A stretch of DNA of 64,000 bases from Neurospora tetraspora (taxonomy: Eukaryota > Ascomycota > Sordariomycetes > Sordariales > Sordariaceae): NCBI RefSeq assembly GCF_033439725.1, contig NW_026944383.1, positions 6,200,001 to 6,264,000 of the forward strand, given 5' to 3'. Made by a program: the position numbers and the translations under genes. Below the pieces are notes generated by a model. The model did no database searches. It saw only the letters and a program-made list of their open reading frames with translations, and was not told where the DNA came from. Shown piece after piece: positions 1 to 12,497 of the stretch; within the stretch, counting starts at the first letter, position 1, and each line of letters begins with the position of its first letter.

Positions 1-815
1 CGAAAGGAATTTAAACTGATTAAAAGAATAGTTTGCCGTAATATATATTAAATAGATTTTTAAAAGTATACGGGAATTTAGCGCTAACGTACTACAGTAG
101 TTATAGTATTAAATAAGTTTCGCTACCCTTAATTTAATTATAGAGTAAATCGAATTAGTAGAGAAATAGATGAAAGATAATCCGCCCTTCTATCAATTAG
201 AGTATATTAATCGTTTTCGTATATAATATAAGTTCCCTTATTAATACGAAATTCGTTGTTTATTTTTAGGGAACGTAATATTCGTAATACTTTACGTCAA
301 TATTTACTAACGGTTTAAACCTAATATTATAAATTTTTTTCTCCAACGATTTACTAATAGAATTATACTAAATTAACCAGCTATAACTACTATCTGCCAC
401 CTTCCTGAAATTTGTAAACGAAGACGACCCTAATAAAATTATTATTCGTTAACTTCCTCTTAAAAAACCAAAGTCTATGATAACGTAGATTAATTAGTGG
501 TAAGAGGTATAGATTGCGAGTTTTATAAATATAATTAATACGTTAATAATAATAAACGCGAGCTAGCTACTGCCTAATATTGTACTTCTAGCGATGGTGC
601 TACTAGTATTAGTAGCCTTATAAGCGGTAGCCTTATATACGCGGGGTAATAACGAGCCCCCAGTGCCCTTATAGAACTATACAGCGTAGTATAAGGAGCA
701 GATTATATAATTCTAGTGGGTATTATTATGTATAATAATATAAGACTTTATTTCTATACAATTCTAACCTCTATAGACTACTTAACTACAAAAAGTATAA
801 TTATATTACTTACCG
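1..815. repeat. AT-rich RIP-degraded repeat remnant, open at left edge
   Basis: This tract is strongly AT-rich, dominated by TTAATA/TATAAT-like words, and has no usable reading frame. Composition returns to normal abruptly near 815-830, where GC-balanced sequence begins. In Pezizomycotina this pattern is typical of repeats mutated by RIP (C to T, mostly at CpA). No terminal repeat, LTR or recognisable domain is visible, and the tract continues beyond the window, so its class is unknown. It does not resemble the LTRs of the element at 45200-50748. Confidence 0.7.
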
Positions 816-2521
816 CTAAATTTTGGTACGGCTGACATTTTCTTATTATGTGGGGAGGTTCCCCTTTAGGTTAGATACCGTCACTCTATTAAATTACACA
901 GTCACTTTTTCCGCCCCGGTCTCTCTGCAGGTTGAGGCTCCTCCAAAAAGGCGACTTGTGAAAATAATGCCGAAGGAAACTCGGAGAAGGAGTGAGACTG
1001 TGAGAGAGAAAAAAGAATTTGCGACTCCGCCTGTGCGACACTGACGATGGCCTTTGAAGGATCCAGCATCATCAGCATGAACCTGTGAAACGTGGGAGAT
1101 GACGCCAGATTCCCAGATCTTTATCTGATATTTCTGACAGCTCTCGGTGCCTGTGAAACCTCGGTGACGCCCAACTTCCTCGAGGTCTCTGTTATAGGTG
1201 AAGGAGCATGGACAACAAAGTTCCAGGAAGCCTGTAGATGCTGAGGACTTCCATTCTGCCAGACAACCTAAGACACCGCCTGTTCTTGGGTTGAAGGCAC
1301 CTTCCGGGATTCAAGTGAATCACAGCCGAAAAAGCGCAGATCCCAAAAAAGTGGAAGATAAGGCGAAGTTCCATGGCATCAACGTCTCGATAGGGAATGA
1401 GCACACAAGGGTACCTTCCACACAAGCGGTAGCGGCATGGGGCTCGCTGGAAGACACGAGGGGTACGTACCGGTTCTACCACTGATAAAAGTCGACAACG
1501 TGTCAGGCTAACCTTCAGGTCAAATTCCGTTCAACCCGCCAGTCCCCTCCATCTTCTAAAGATGGCAGTTACGAGTGAGCTTGGTGCTGCCACTCTCGGG
1601 CAATCGGAAAGGACGGATTGCGACAATTTCTGGTTTCTTTAAATTCTTTTCTCAGCTGTTAAAATGTCTGGTGCCAATGCACGGCCGACAGTAACTGCAA
1701 TGACACTGCAACGAGTGACCACATTGTGCGGCAATCTGCAAATGCCCACTGCATCAAAGAACAAAAACCACATGGAGATCCAACCTCAACCAAGGTTAGA
1801 CTACCTCAAGACCGCAGCACATGTCAGGTCAGGAAGCCGTCCCGAAGCCTCCTGCGCATTTCCATTCATCTCTTCGTCTCTCCATAGCGTGTGATCCAAC
1901 GGGCCGGAAGAGTCTTCCATCTTGTCTTCACTTGTCTCTTTCATCCTCTCTTCTTTGCTTCATAAGGATTTTCCATTGTTTACTTGCTCCTGACTCCTGT
2001 CCTTACATCACCAACTACGCAAACCAACTCCAACTGCCTCTTCGAACCGTCGTCAACCTACCTCCAGAGACTACACAGTACATACAGCAGCGGCGAACAA
2101 CCACCCGCATCATCCCTCCATCGATCCCCCATCATCTCCATGGGCCTATGGACCCGGACACGCAAGACAGGCCCTGGATTTTCCCGATTTTCTTGTCTAC
2201 TTTCCACTTTTCCCGCAATCCAAACCCTTCCAACCCCACCCGCCTAGTCAAATTGTACCATTGCCGCCGTCCTCATTGGCTCATGGCCAAGGTGTGCCCA
2301 AGGTCAACGTCCTTTGAGCAAAAGGGAAGCTCCATTCGAGGGCATCAGGCCCGTCCCGGGGCTCGTCGGCCACCGTCTCCATTCCCGGCTTGGCAGCCCT
2401 AGACGCCGGTGGACGCCTAGGACGCCCTAGTCTGGCTAGCTTCATGCGAACATTTCTTCACGACCCCGTCCGAACCCACCAAGGATAGATCCTGGATCTC
2501 CAGTTCCACGCTGCCGAGGGA
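816..2521. other. upstream region of the giant repeat-protein gene, no gene seen
   Basis: About 1.7 kb of normal-composition sequence. The open frames here are short, overlap on both strands, and show no domain or splice pattern that extends them. The part from about 1860 onward is pyrimidine-rich and looks like promoter and 5' leader of the gene at 2522. A 14-codon upstream ORF (ATG at 2443, stop TAG) lies in this putative leader. Confidence 0.5.
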
Positions 2522-5500
2522 ATGGCATGGTGGGACTCGTCGCGCCGGAGCCTTGGGGCTTCACAGAGATCCAAAAAACAACATCCTGCTGTCGTCGAAC
2601 CTCCAGCCCCTGCTCCTAACGGTCCTCACCAAAAGCCTCGCCATATCGACACACACACTGTCCCGCCTCACTTGACCATGGAACTGGAGAGGGCCCTGCT
2701 ATCGCCCATTACAGAGGAACAGCCCGTTGTAGCGACACTAGCAGAGGCAACAAACACCGGCCCTCTCGTTGTCCACGTCCATATCCAGTTCCACGACCAG
2801 GACCTTCACTCCGTCACTCACAGCCAGACATATGTTAGCTCGCCATACTTCGAACCTACGGGGAGGATATGCAATGGCTTGCTTCGCCGCATCGAGCACT
2901 GCTCCGAGGAGCTCATCACCCGGACCGATCCCACGGCCCTTGACATGATCAAGGAAGGGACTCACGACCGTAAGCCATTGCGCTTCGAACTCACCTATCG
3001 CGTCACTAGAGCTGGATGGATGGGGGAATGGGCCGTCAGGACGTACAGGTCGTATCAGCAACGGCCCTTGACAGCCGCGTCGGCCAAGGAGGTCATCATC
3101 GCAAGTCACAAGACGATAGGCATGTTTTTCCGACGACATGACAGTGATTTCCGATGGTTGGGGGGCTCTGTTCTCGATGCGACTACCGAAACCGCCGAAT
3201 CTTCTCTAGAGTCAGAGGTTGGGCAGATGTCGCTCGGTGCTGTTCCCTCACCCCGATTTGTCGAGGAGTCCCAGACGTTTGAAACCGTCCCCGGTTACAG
3301 TATCGAGGTCGCCTTCCGACACAGGAACCCACGACGACTTATTCTGGCATTCAAGAGGGTAGTCAAGGTTTACAGCAAACAGGCGACTCCTCTTACGGCC
3401 GAGATGGGCAGAGATCTACTGGCCAACGGAGCGGAGGCTATTAATCGCAGCTTAGGTCTCAGGAAACAGAAGCTCGAAATTCATGCGCAGCAATGTACAA
3501 CGATGACATGCCAGCATCGCGACAAAACGGCCCTCAACATCGACGTGAGGATATCAAACGGAATGGGGCCTTCTCACAACAACCTACAGCGCAGCATAAG
3601 AAGCTGTCTCTCGTTATTTCACGATTCTCATGGCGAAGATTTTGTACGAGATGTTGCGGAGTCCCTTGCAGATGTCACACAGGCCGTCGACACTCAGATC
3701 AACCAAACGAACGATTTCGAATTTACGATAGTCGAGTTGAAAGGAATGAAATGGTCAGTTCAGGAACCAGCGACATTCACAGTGAACGCTTCTGCATCGC
3801 ACGAGCGACGAGACATCCAGGCGGTTTTGGACCGTATCCAGACCGGCATCGGCGATGTTCTACAGGGGCATAACACAGCTGTACGTGTCAACGCACGAAA
3901 ACGGGGACATCTGGTGTTCCAGGAGGTGATACAAACACATGAGATACCCGGAAGGTTAAAAGAGACTTTCCAATCACCCGAGGAGGAACGGTCTGTCCTT
4001 ACATCCCGACTTAAGGAACGAATACAGAAGGATATAGATATGATTTTCAAGGACACCTGCTCAATCGACGACATTGCGCTGGAAGAGGAAGAGAGACACT
4101 CTCACCCAATCGAGGTTCCGCGCTCGCCGGGTCTCTCAGTTGAGTGGCCTGAGAGACAAAACGGGCCGTCACTAGAATTTCCCCCTTTATCGGCAAAGAC
4201 TTCCACCGAGCGAGTCAACGACAACCCAATATCTTTCGTCAAACGAGCATTCTCCCTCAAACGCCGTTCCACATCATCATTAAGGCAAAGTCTACGGTCT
4301 ATTGCTAGCAGCAGATCCAGTTTGAACAGCCAAGATGACACCTATTCTGTTAACATTCCACATATTCCCGATATCCCCGCGAGGCCGGTATCTCCCACTC
4401 CGGCAACATCAACAAAGTCCTCGAAGAAAAGGTTCAGCCTCGGCAAGAAAATTTCCAACATGTTCAAATCGAAAGACTCCAAAACCGACTCGAAAAGCGA
4501 TTCGAAGAACGATTCGAAGAACGATACCAAAAGCGAGTCGAGCTCTAAGCGACGGTTTTTCAGGTCATCCTCCTCAAAAAGTACTAATCCAGCGCCTGCA
4601 GCACCTGCAGACCCAAAGTTGATGCGAGCTCACACCACCATGGAAGCAAGCGGCGGTCGGACGCTGCATCGCCCTACGCGTTCGATGACGTCGAATCCAT
4701 TAGGTAGCTATGACGCCACTCATGCCGCAAGAGGATCTGTTGAACACCCTCGACCCTTCCAAGCAGCAACCCCAAACCTGGCGAACAGGCACGGGTTTGC
4801 ATCTAAAACTTTCGAGACATATCTACAACCGACAGAACCGCGATGGTCTGTTGATCGTTTGGAACGACCCGTAATGGATACTCCGCAGCTCTATGAGGAT
4901 GCCAAAGAGTTCCCGCACCAACTGCTCACCCCGGGGCTCACGACACGAAGCACCGACACCCCTAATTCCTTCCATTGGTTGGTGAGCCCCGGAGCCGATG
5001 CATACTCTACGGCACCGTCGACACCCGCATTGAGTTTAGGTGGAGGGTCTTCGCCAAGGCACAGCTTGCTAATAAGCCCGATACATGTGAGGCATCCGGA
5101 GTTGAAAGATAATACTTCGAGCGATTTTGAACCTGAATCCGAGCCCGAGGAGCCCGAGGTTGGGACTGGGGCAACTGCGGTGGGCACTTCGGTCGCGGCG
5201 GAGACGGAAGATTTGGAGCCTCCGGAAGATGAAGTGCGATCCATAGTATTCGCGCCCCAGAACTACACTACACAGCCTGAACAAGTAGCCGACGGGTCCG
5301 ATGAAGAAGCTGTAAAGCCAGAGTCTCATGATGCCAGCGCAACGGCCATCTCGGTAGAAGACACCACGGCTGCGCCGTCGGATTTGTACAGTGAGCCACC
5401 ACCATCACCATGATTATTTCCCCTATCGCACAATAGTCTAACTCTTGCACCCAGAAACAGAACCGGAGCCTATAATATCGGGCGAGACATTGGCTTCTGA

Positions 5501-8500
5501 GAATCGAGAGCTCGGAACCGAACCTGCACCACTGTCCAATGAGACTGCGCCTGAAGAGTCGGACTTCCCCAACCCTGATGTCCGTCCGCCGCAGCCCAGC
5601 CATGAGACAACGGTCTCTGTGGATGCCCGCGATGCAAATTCGGAAACGAAGTCGGCTCCAGATAATGGGGCCGAAACGAAAATTGCTCCCGTTGTCCAGA
5701 ATGAAAATAAGGTGGTTGCGCCTGAGACCGACTATTTCAAGGATTTCGAGTCTCTTGCCGAAAGCAAACCGACCGCGGATGTCATAGGCTCCGATATTAA
5801 TGCGACTGAAGCAAACGGCCCCGGCTCTCCGGTTGATAACCCTGTCGATGACCTCAACGGCCTTGTTGCGGAACCGGCGATTACCCAGTCCGGGCCCGAG
5901 GAGGACAAAACCGAGCATCATGATGACCATAAAATCGACTCCCAAGAATCCGACGTGGAGGATGTGACCACCTCCTCTACCGAGGCGGTTGCTCATGATG
6001 TCCAGCCAACTGTGAACCAGTTTCAATCCGGTCCCGAAGAAAAGGCTGCTGAGCCGGATAACCATGAGGCTGACGCCGTCACAAGCGAAACCCGTCTTGA
6101 GCCCCCTTCAACGGATGAAGTCAGCCAAGATCTTAATGATAATGTTTCTGAAGATGAGGATGTCCGCGCGCCTTCAGCGGACGAAACAAGTCCTATCGCT
6201 GAGCTTACTGCTCAGAAGCCCGAGCAAGTGCAGTCCAGCCCTGAAGTAGAGGCACCCGAAGCAGGGGAAGATAACATCAAACTCCCTACTGAGGATCTGA
6301 AGCAGGATGGGTCCGTGGATTTTCCAAGTGACTTATCCAAGCCTTCGGTTATGGATCACACTATCTCCGAAGCATTAGGGGAGCCCGCGGAAGCCAGGGA
6401 AAACATGGTTCAAACGGACACATCAAGCGAGGAGTCTGTCTCCGAACATGACAAGGAGTCCTCCGAACTGGCAGAGGATGACAGTATCTCGCCCGCGGAG
6501 TTCCAAACACTCGTCGAAGATCAAGAGGAAGAAGACATGATCAATACCCTCGCATCACTTCACATCTCCAATACCGACAAAGCTACGGGCGCTCCATGGA
6601 CAAGTGCCGTCGGTCCCGCATCAGAGCTTCTTGAGTCCAACAGTCAGCACCTTGACGGGAGTGCACTGGTGGCGCACGTAGAGATCCCTGATCTTGAAAC
6701 TCGGGAGCCATCGGGTGTATCAGTGCCCGTCGAGTCCAAGGAAGATGTTCACTTCGATCATGACACATCCGAGATCCCCGATGAAATACCGAGCAACCTC
6801 AAGCAAACGGATTTGGAGTTTGAAGAGAAGGACTGGCCTCACTCGCCGGTAGACAGCAATTCCTTCCAACCTTCTGAAGCTCTGGACTCCAAGTCTGAGG
6901 CTATTGATGTCTCTGAGGGCCCTGAAGTGGCGGCAGAGTCTCCCGATATCCAGGAGAATGATCGTAACCACATCGCCCCCGAAGCTCCTCTTCCGCTTGA
7001 GGAGGCTCCCGATGCTCAACAAGTCCAGAAGCCGGAGGTGGCCCTACCAGAGGTTGACAGGGCTGACGAGCCAGTGGCTGTGGCTGTGGCTGCTGTAGAG
7101 CAGACTCCTGATGCCGAGGAGGATTACGAGCTGTCATTTGGTACGGTTGAAACAGTGGCAGATATCGATGCTGTCGAAGCTGTTGATGATGTCCAGCACG
7201 TCGAGCACGTTGAGGATGTCGGGACTACCTTTGAAGCCCCGGATTCACAAGAAGACGAAGACCTTGAGGTCAGCGCCACTGATCCCGACGTGGCCGCTCA
7301 AAATGTTAGCGATTATGAGGAGCGGGACCAGCCTTTCGTTAGCACCTCAGACGTTGTTGAGCGTGGCCATGCTTGTGATGAGGTCTACGATAATTGGGAT
7401 GTTGACATTGAGGAGAAGCCTCACTTCAATGAGAGGGACACCGAGTATCGTGATCCCACTTTTCCTCAATTCTGGCCCAATTCTTCCTCGGTCTTCATTC
7501 CGTTCGCCCCTCAGGAGGCCCTGGACAATGACACTGAGCTCTTTCATCCCGATTCTATGTCCACCAACGACGTTCCAATTCTCGGCGTAGAGACGGTTGA
7601 GTATCGCGACCCAATTCTACCGCAGTTCCGTCTCAACGATGTCCTCGAGACTGCCGCTCGTTCTTATGCCGTTAGTGAGGCTGCAGAGGAGGGCTTTGAG
7701 GCTTTCGAACCTACCAAAGCAGTTAGCGGTCGTGTGGAAGAAAAGGCCAGTTACCGCGATCCCACCATGCCCCAGTTCCGGCCTCATGTGCTTCTGCAAC
7801 CGACGCCCATCCCTCTGGTCTCTCATGATGAAATGACTGAGGATAGCAATGCCTCTCAACAAGCCGTGGAAGCATCCAAGGAGGAAATTTCACATCGGGG
7901 CGAGGACGAGACTGAGTACCGTGATCCTACAATGCCTCAATTCCGGCCTAATTCCTCTGGCTTTGTTCAGCGCCCCTCGGTTTATGCTGTGATGGCGGAG
8001 ACGGATGGATATGAGGAGCCGCCGGCTTCACTCATCGATGAGACCTCGGTCGAGACTCTCAAGTCTAGCGAGGACGATTTCGATTATCGTGATCCTACAA
8101 TGCCCCAATTCCGACCTAACTCATTTGGCGTTGTTCGGCGCCCCTCGGTTTCTGTTGTGCTGGCAGAGACGGATGGATATGAGGAGCCACCAGCTTCACT
8201 CATCGATGAGACCTCGGTCGAGACTCTCAAGCCTAGCGAGGACGATCTCGATTATCGTGATCCTACAATGCCTCAATTCCGACCAGACTCAGATGCTGAA
8301 AGCATGCCCATTCCCTCCGTCTCTGATGACTCAGTCGATGAGCAAGGAGAGCAATCTGATGTGCCCGCTGAAGATGACAGCGAGGAAAGCTCTCAAGGTG
8401 ATCGAAGCGCCGAGTACCGTGACCCCTCTTCTCAAGGTGATCAAAGCGCCGAGTACCGTGACCCAACAATGCCCCAATTCAAGCCGAACTGGGACGGTCC

Positions 8501-11500
8501 GGAGTTACCTCACCTCAGCCAAACTGGCGCTGAGCAACCGACACAAAATAACGTTGAGCTGACCAACGTTGGGCCTATTGAGACTGAGAAGGGCGAGGAT
8601 GCAACTACAGAAGTCCACGCAGAAGATACAGATTCTCCCGAGCAGCTCGATGAGTCCACTCAGCCTGAGCATATCGCAACTGAAGCTCCTGACACTGAAC
8701 AAGTTAGAGACATGCAGGTTGAATCGGTTGAGTCTGATCATGCCCGCGTTGAAGTGCCGGAAGCAAAGTTTGTGGAGGTAGAGCCTCCTGAACACATCCA
8801 GCCTGATGCTGCCCCTGCTACTGAATCTGCGGTCGACACTCATTCCGTTACTGAGGATAAAGAGGCCGAGGTTGAGCCCAGTGAGCCCGCGAACGTGGAC
8901 TCTCGACCTCTGTTTCGGCCAGCCCTTGAGCAATTCCAAGAAAACCAGGAGGAGGAGCTCTCCCAAGATCAGTATGACACTCTTTTGGAGCCGGCTGACC
9001 TTAGGTCCGCTACCGAGGATGGCAAGATTGAAACCGGCGCCACTGAGCTTGTTGAGAGTGATTCTGAGTCTGCGTCTGAGCCAGCTTCTGAGTCAACTTT
9101 TGAGCGCATCCCAACCACCGGAGAGGAGGAGCTTTACCAGGATCAGTTTGATGCACTCTTTGAGCCGAGAGAAGAGCACAATCTGCGAGTGGCTTCGGAT
9201 GATGCAGCGCTCAAATTCCCGGAAGTCTCAAAGATCGGCCAGGTCGAGTATCGCGACCCAACGATGCCTCAGTTCCGACCAAACGTCTTCCTTCCGTACC
9301 GCGATCCCACCATGCCTCAATTCCGGCCTAACGCAGTCAGGATAATATCTCCGATCTCTGTCCCTGAGAGAGTGCAAGAACCAATCGAGGAGCTCGATCC
9401 TGACTACATCGTTGAGCGTACCATGGATGTCCTTGATCAGCTTGAAAGCGAAGAGAGAGCGGGTCTAAATGAAGAAGTCATCGAACACGCGATCGATCTG
9501 TGCGAGCAAGTTCTTGAGCAATTTGGCGCCGAGGCTGAAGAGACAGAAGACCTTCTTGAGCAGCTCGAGACCGAACAAACCGAGCGCGCCAAGGAGTTGC
9601 TCGAACATACTATCGATGAACATGCTCCCGAAGAAGCCGAGGATATCCCTGAGCAAATTGAGGCCGAGGCTGAACAAACAGAGGGGCTTCTTGAGCAGCT
9701 TGATACCGAACAAGGTGAACGCGCCAAGGAGCTGTTCGAGGAAGCCACCACTGAGCATGCCCTCGAAGAAAATGACAATGCCCTCGAACAGATTGAGGCT
9801 GAGGATGAACAAACTCAAGAGCTTCTTAAGGAACTCGATGCCGAACAAGTTGAGCGCACCATGGAGCTATTCAAGGAAGCTATCACCGAGCATGCTCTTG
9901 AAGAAACCGACAATGCCCTTGAGAAAATCGAGGCCGAGGCTGAACAAACTGAGGAGCTTCTCAAGGAACTCGACACTGAGCAAACCGAGCGGACCCTTGA
10001 GATCGCCCAAGACCTCGAGATCCAGCACTCACTCGAGGAAAATGAGAAGACGCTTGAGCAGCTTGACAACGAAGCCGAACGCACTGAAGAGCTCCTTGAA
10101 CAGGTCGATGCTGAGCAAACGGAGAGGGTCGAAGAGCTCCTCGACCAGCTTGAGACAGAGAAGGAGATTGAGCAAAATGAGGCAAGCCTCGAAGAGATTG
10201 ATGCCGAGGCCGAAAAGAATGAAACGCTGCTCGAGGAGCTTGATGTCAAGCAACATGAACGCGCAGAGGAGATCCTCGAGCAACAAGGGTCTCAGCAAGA
10301 TGTCAACCCCACTGCTGCGGACGAATCAACAGAAGAGCCCATCAACCCCCCAGTGGCTGAACAAGCAATTGATATCCCTGAATCGTTTCTGGATGAGTTC
10401 CCCGAAGACAAGGAGCAAACCGCCCCCTCGGCTGTCCTTCCTGCCGAAGCTGCGGTCGCGGAGGCTGCTGCTGAGGTGCCACTTGCGCCCCACGAATTGG
10501 TGTCAGCGCCATCCACTCTTGGGCGCGCTGAAACCGGTACCACTGAGATGCAAGATACTCCTCAACAGCCTACTGTCGCCGTGGTTGATGAGGCTACTGT
10601 CAGTGAGCCGAGTGTCATCCAGAATGGTCAGCTTGAGCATCCCGGGATTGAGCTCGCCAATCTCGAAGATGAAGGTCTCGAGGATGCTGATATGGAGTCC
10701 GATGTCCCTGCAGTTGAGCCTACTAATGGCCCTGTCATTGTCAATTGTGACACGTGGGTTGAGCATACTGATCTTGGAGATATCGTTCTGGAGACCCCTG
10801 CTTCTGTTGTTCAGCGAGTGGTTGAGGAGATTTCAAGGCATGAGCCAATCCTCCAACAAGTCCACCCAGAATTCCCCAACATCGAGCACGCCAACCTTGA
10901 AGATGAAGGCCTTGAAGATAGCGAGTTGCAAGCAGACGTTACTGCCGCTGAACCCGCGGCTGAGCCAGTTGTGATCAACTGCGACACCTGGATCGAGCAT
11001 GCTGACGTTGAGGATACTGGTGTTCAGGTCTATGAACCAATCCTCCGACAAGTCCACCCAGAGTTCCCCAACATCGAGCACGCCAACCTTGAAGATGAAG
11101 GCCTTGAAGATAGCGAGTTGCAAGCAGACGTTACTGCCGCTGAACCCGCGGCTGAGCCAGTTGTGATCAACTGCGACACCTGGATCGAGCATGCTGACGT
11201 TGAGGATACTGGTGTTCAGGTCTATGAACCAATCCTCCGACAAGTCCACCCAGAGTTCCCCAACATCGAGCACGCCAACCTTGAAGATGAAGGCCTTGAA
11301 GATAGCGAGTTGCAAGCAGACGTTACTGCCGCTGAACCCGCGGCTGAGCCAATTGTGGTCAACTGCGACACCTGGATCGAGCATGCTGACGTTGAGGATG
11401 CTGGTGTTCAGGTCCAGGTGCCTGGTGTTGTGTCTTCCGGTGGGGAGACGACCATGGGATCGATCGTGATCCCTGTTCAATCATCGCACGAAGAAATACC

Positions 11501-12497
11501 TGCTGAGAAGTCTGACACTCCTCTTGCTGAACCTACGCCCATGTCTGAGTGTGTCGCTAAACCTGATCTTGAGAATCTGGCTGCCACTGAATCTCAATCC
11601 GAGCAAGAGACCAGCACCAATGAGCCGAAGATCGATAGCGATATCAACGAGGATGAGCCTTTGGCTAGTCAGGTTTCGCATGAGCAAGATGCGGATCTTG
11701 AAGAGCAAGACACTCTTTCCGAAGTGGTTGATCGAAGCTTGGGTGATGCTCCTGGCGCTGAAGACACAGATGACTCGACTGGCGATGTGGATACAAGCAA
11801 TACCGATGGGTCTCTCAGAGTCGAGTCGCTTGATAACCTCATTCGATCCGCGGAGGCTGTTGAGAAGAAGCTGAGAGAACTCCCTGAAGCTGAGCCTGCC
11901 ACTGGCGAGGATGAGAAGGCTCAGGGTGAGGAAGTGACACCGGCTTTGGAGCCAGTTGAGGAGCCGTTGCCCCCGGCACCCGAGGCGATTACCGAGGAGA
12001 CCGGAGACTTTGACAAGATTCCGCTTGCCATCCCAACGTTTAAACAGGAGGATGTGATCGCGGAACAGGAAATGCTTCAAAACATCCCAGCAGCTGCCCT
12101 TCCTGAAGCAGCTGCCCTTCCTGACCTGTGTCTCCTTGAAGAGATCGCCCCCCACCAGCCAATGTCTGCCCCAGCAATCAGCCTCGTCATCGTCACTAAA
12201 GAGCCATCAGAGCCAGCCCAGCAACTGTCTGACATCCCCAATCCCCGTCAAGCAATCGGAATCAGTCCTCGGGGCTCTGTTGACACCATCCGTGGCTCTG
12301 ATGTTGACGAGGAGGAAGCCCCTGAACTATACGCTCCTCCTCCCACAGCTGGTTTCTTCGGCTTCCATCACTATCACGAGAACAAGTGGACTAAGGTCGG
12401 CTTGCTCGAAGTCTTGATCAACTCGACCTCTCGTCGCTTCAGTCTTCCCCTTCAGTCATTGTTGCGTCGCGAGCATAGGTCCGACGCTCGTGAATAA
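2522..12497 (+). CDS. giant acidic repeat protein, function unknown (about 3303 aa)
   Basis: Two exons, 2522-5390 and 5455-12497. The 64-nt intron 5391-5454 has donor GTGAGC, branch CTAAC and acceptor CAG, and joins the two long frames in phase (TAC AAA ACA), so they are one gene. Residues 1 to about 520 look folded and may hold two or three copies of a related unit. A basic Ser/Lys-rich stretch follows (about 575-690), then a very acidic low-complexity body. That body carries ten copies of a YRDPTMPQFRPN motif (about residues 1620-2254), a predicted coiled-coil array of 45-residue units (2315-2572) and an array of 64-residue units (2685-2943). The C-terminus is a short ordered-looking tail with GFFGFHHYHENKW. 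No signal peptide or membrane segment is seen. I do not recognise the family. A scaffold or cytoskeleton-linked role would be a guess from the coiled coil alone. Confidence 0.85.
7443..9345 (+). repeat. YRDPTMPQFRPN motif repeats within the giant gene
   Basis: Ten copies of a 12-residue motif start at about 7443, 7600, 7749, 7914, 8082, 8250, 8411 (degenerate), 8450, 9246 and 9295. The copies at 7914, 8082 and 8250 are spaced exactly 168 nt apart and belong to a tandem 56-residue block that also contains ETDGYEEPPASLIDETSVET. The motif stays nearly invariant while the acidic linkers between copies vary freely, which suggests a short linear binding motif under selection. Confidence 0.9.
9528..10300 (+). 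repeat. 135-bp (45-residue) coiled-coil repeats in the giant gene
   Basis: About five full units and one partial unit, each beginning near AEAEQTEELL and containing a T/VER motif, with exact 135-nt spacing (for example 9663, 9798, 9933). Leucines recur at heptad-like spacing in a Glu/Gln background, typical of an extended alpha-helical coiled coil. The DNA copies have diverged moderately, so this array is older than the 192-bp array downstream. Confidence 0.85.
10638..11430 (+). repeat. 192-bp (64-residue) tandem repeats in the giant gene
   Basis: Three tandem units begin at 10842, 11034 and 11226 with an exact 192-nt period and differ from one another at only about three positions. A more divergent ancestral unit lies just upstream, from about 10638. 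Each unit contains FPNIEHANLEDEGLEDSEL and NCDTWIEHADVED. The near identity shows recent duplication or gene conversion, and copy number probably varies between strains. Confidence 0.92.

Noticed and set aside
1192-1485. Overlapping frames of about 95 codons on both strands
   Set aside because: No ATG-led conserved protein, and the same bases are open on both strands by chance.
1821-2402. 193-codon frame upstream of the giant gene
   Set aside because: Pyrimidine-rich leader composition, no conserved motif and no splice path into the main frame; more likely 5' UTR.
5411-5455. Stop codon at 5411 separating two apparent genes
   Set aside because: A canonical in-phase intron (5391-5454, GTGAGC...CTAAC...CAG) removes the stop, and both sides share the same acidic composition, so it is one gene.
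10833-11480. 215-codon antisense frame with three repeats
   Set aside because: It mirrors the 192-bp repeats of the sense gene; its apparent repetition is inherited and it has no domain.
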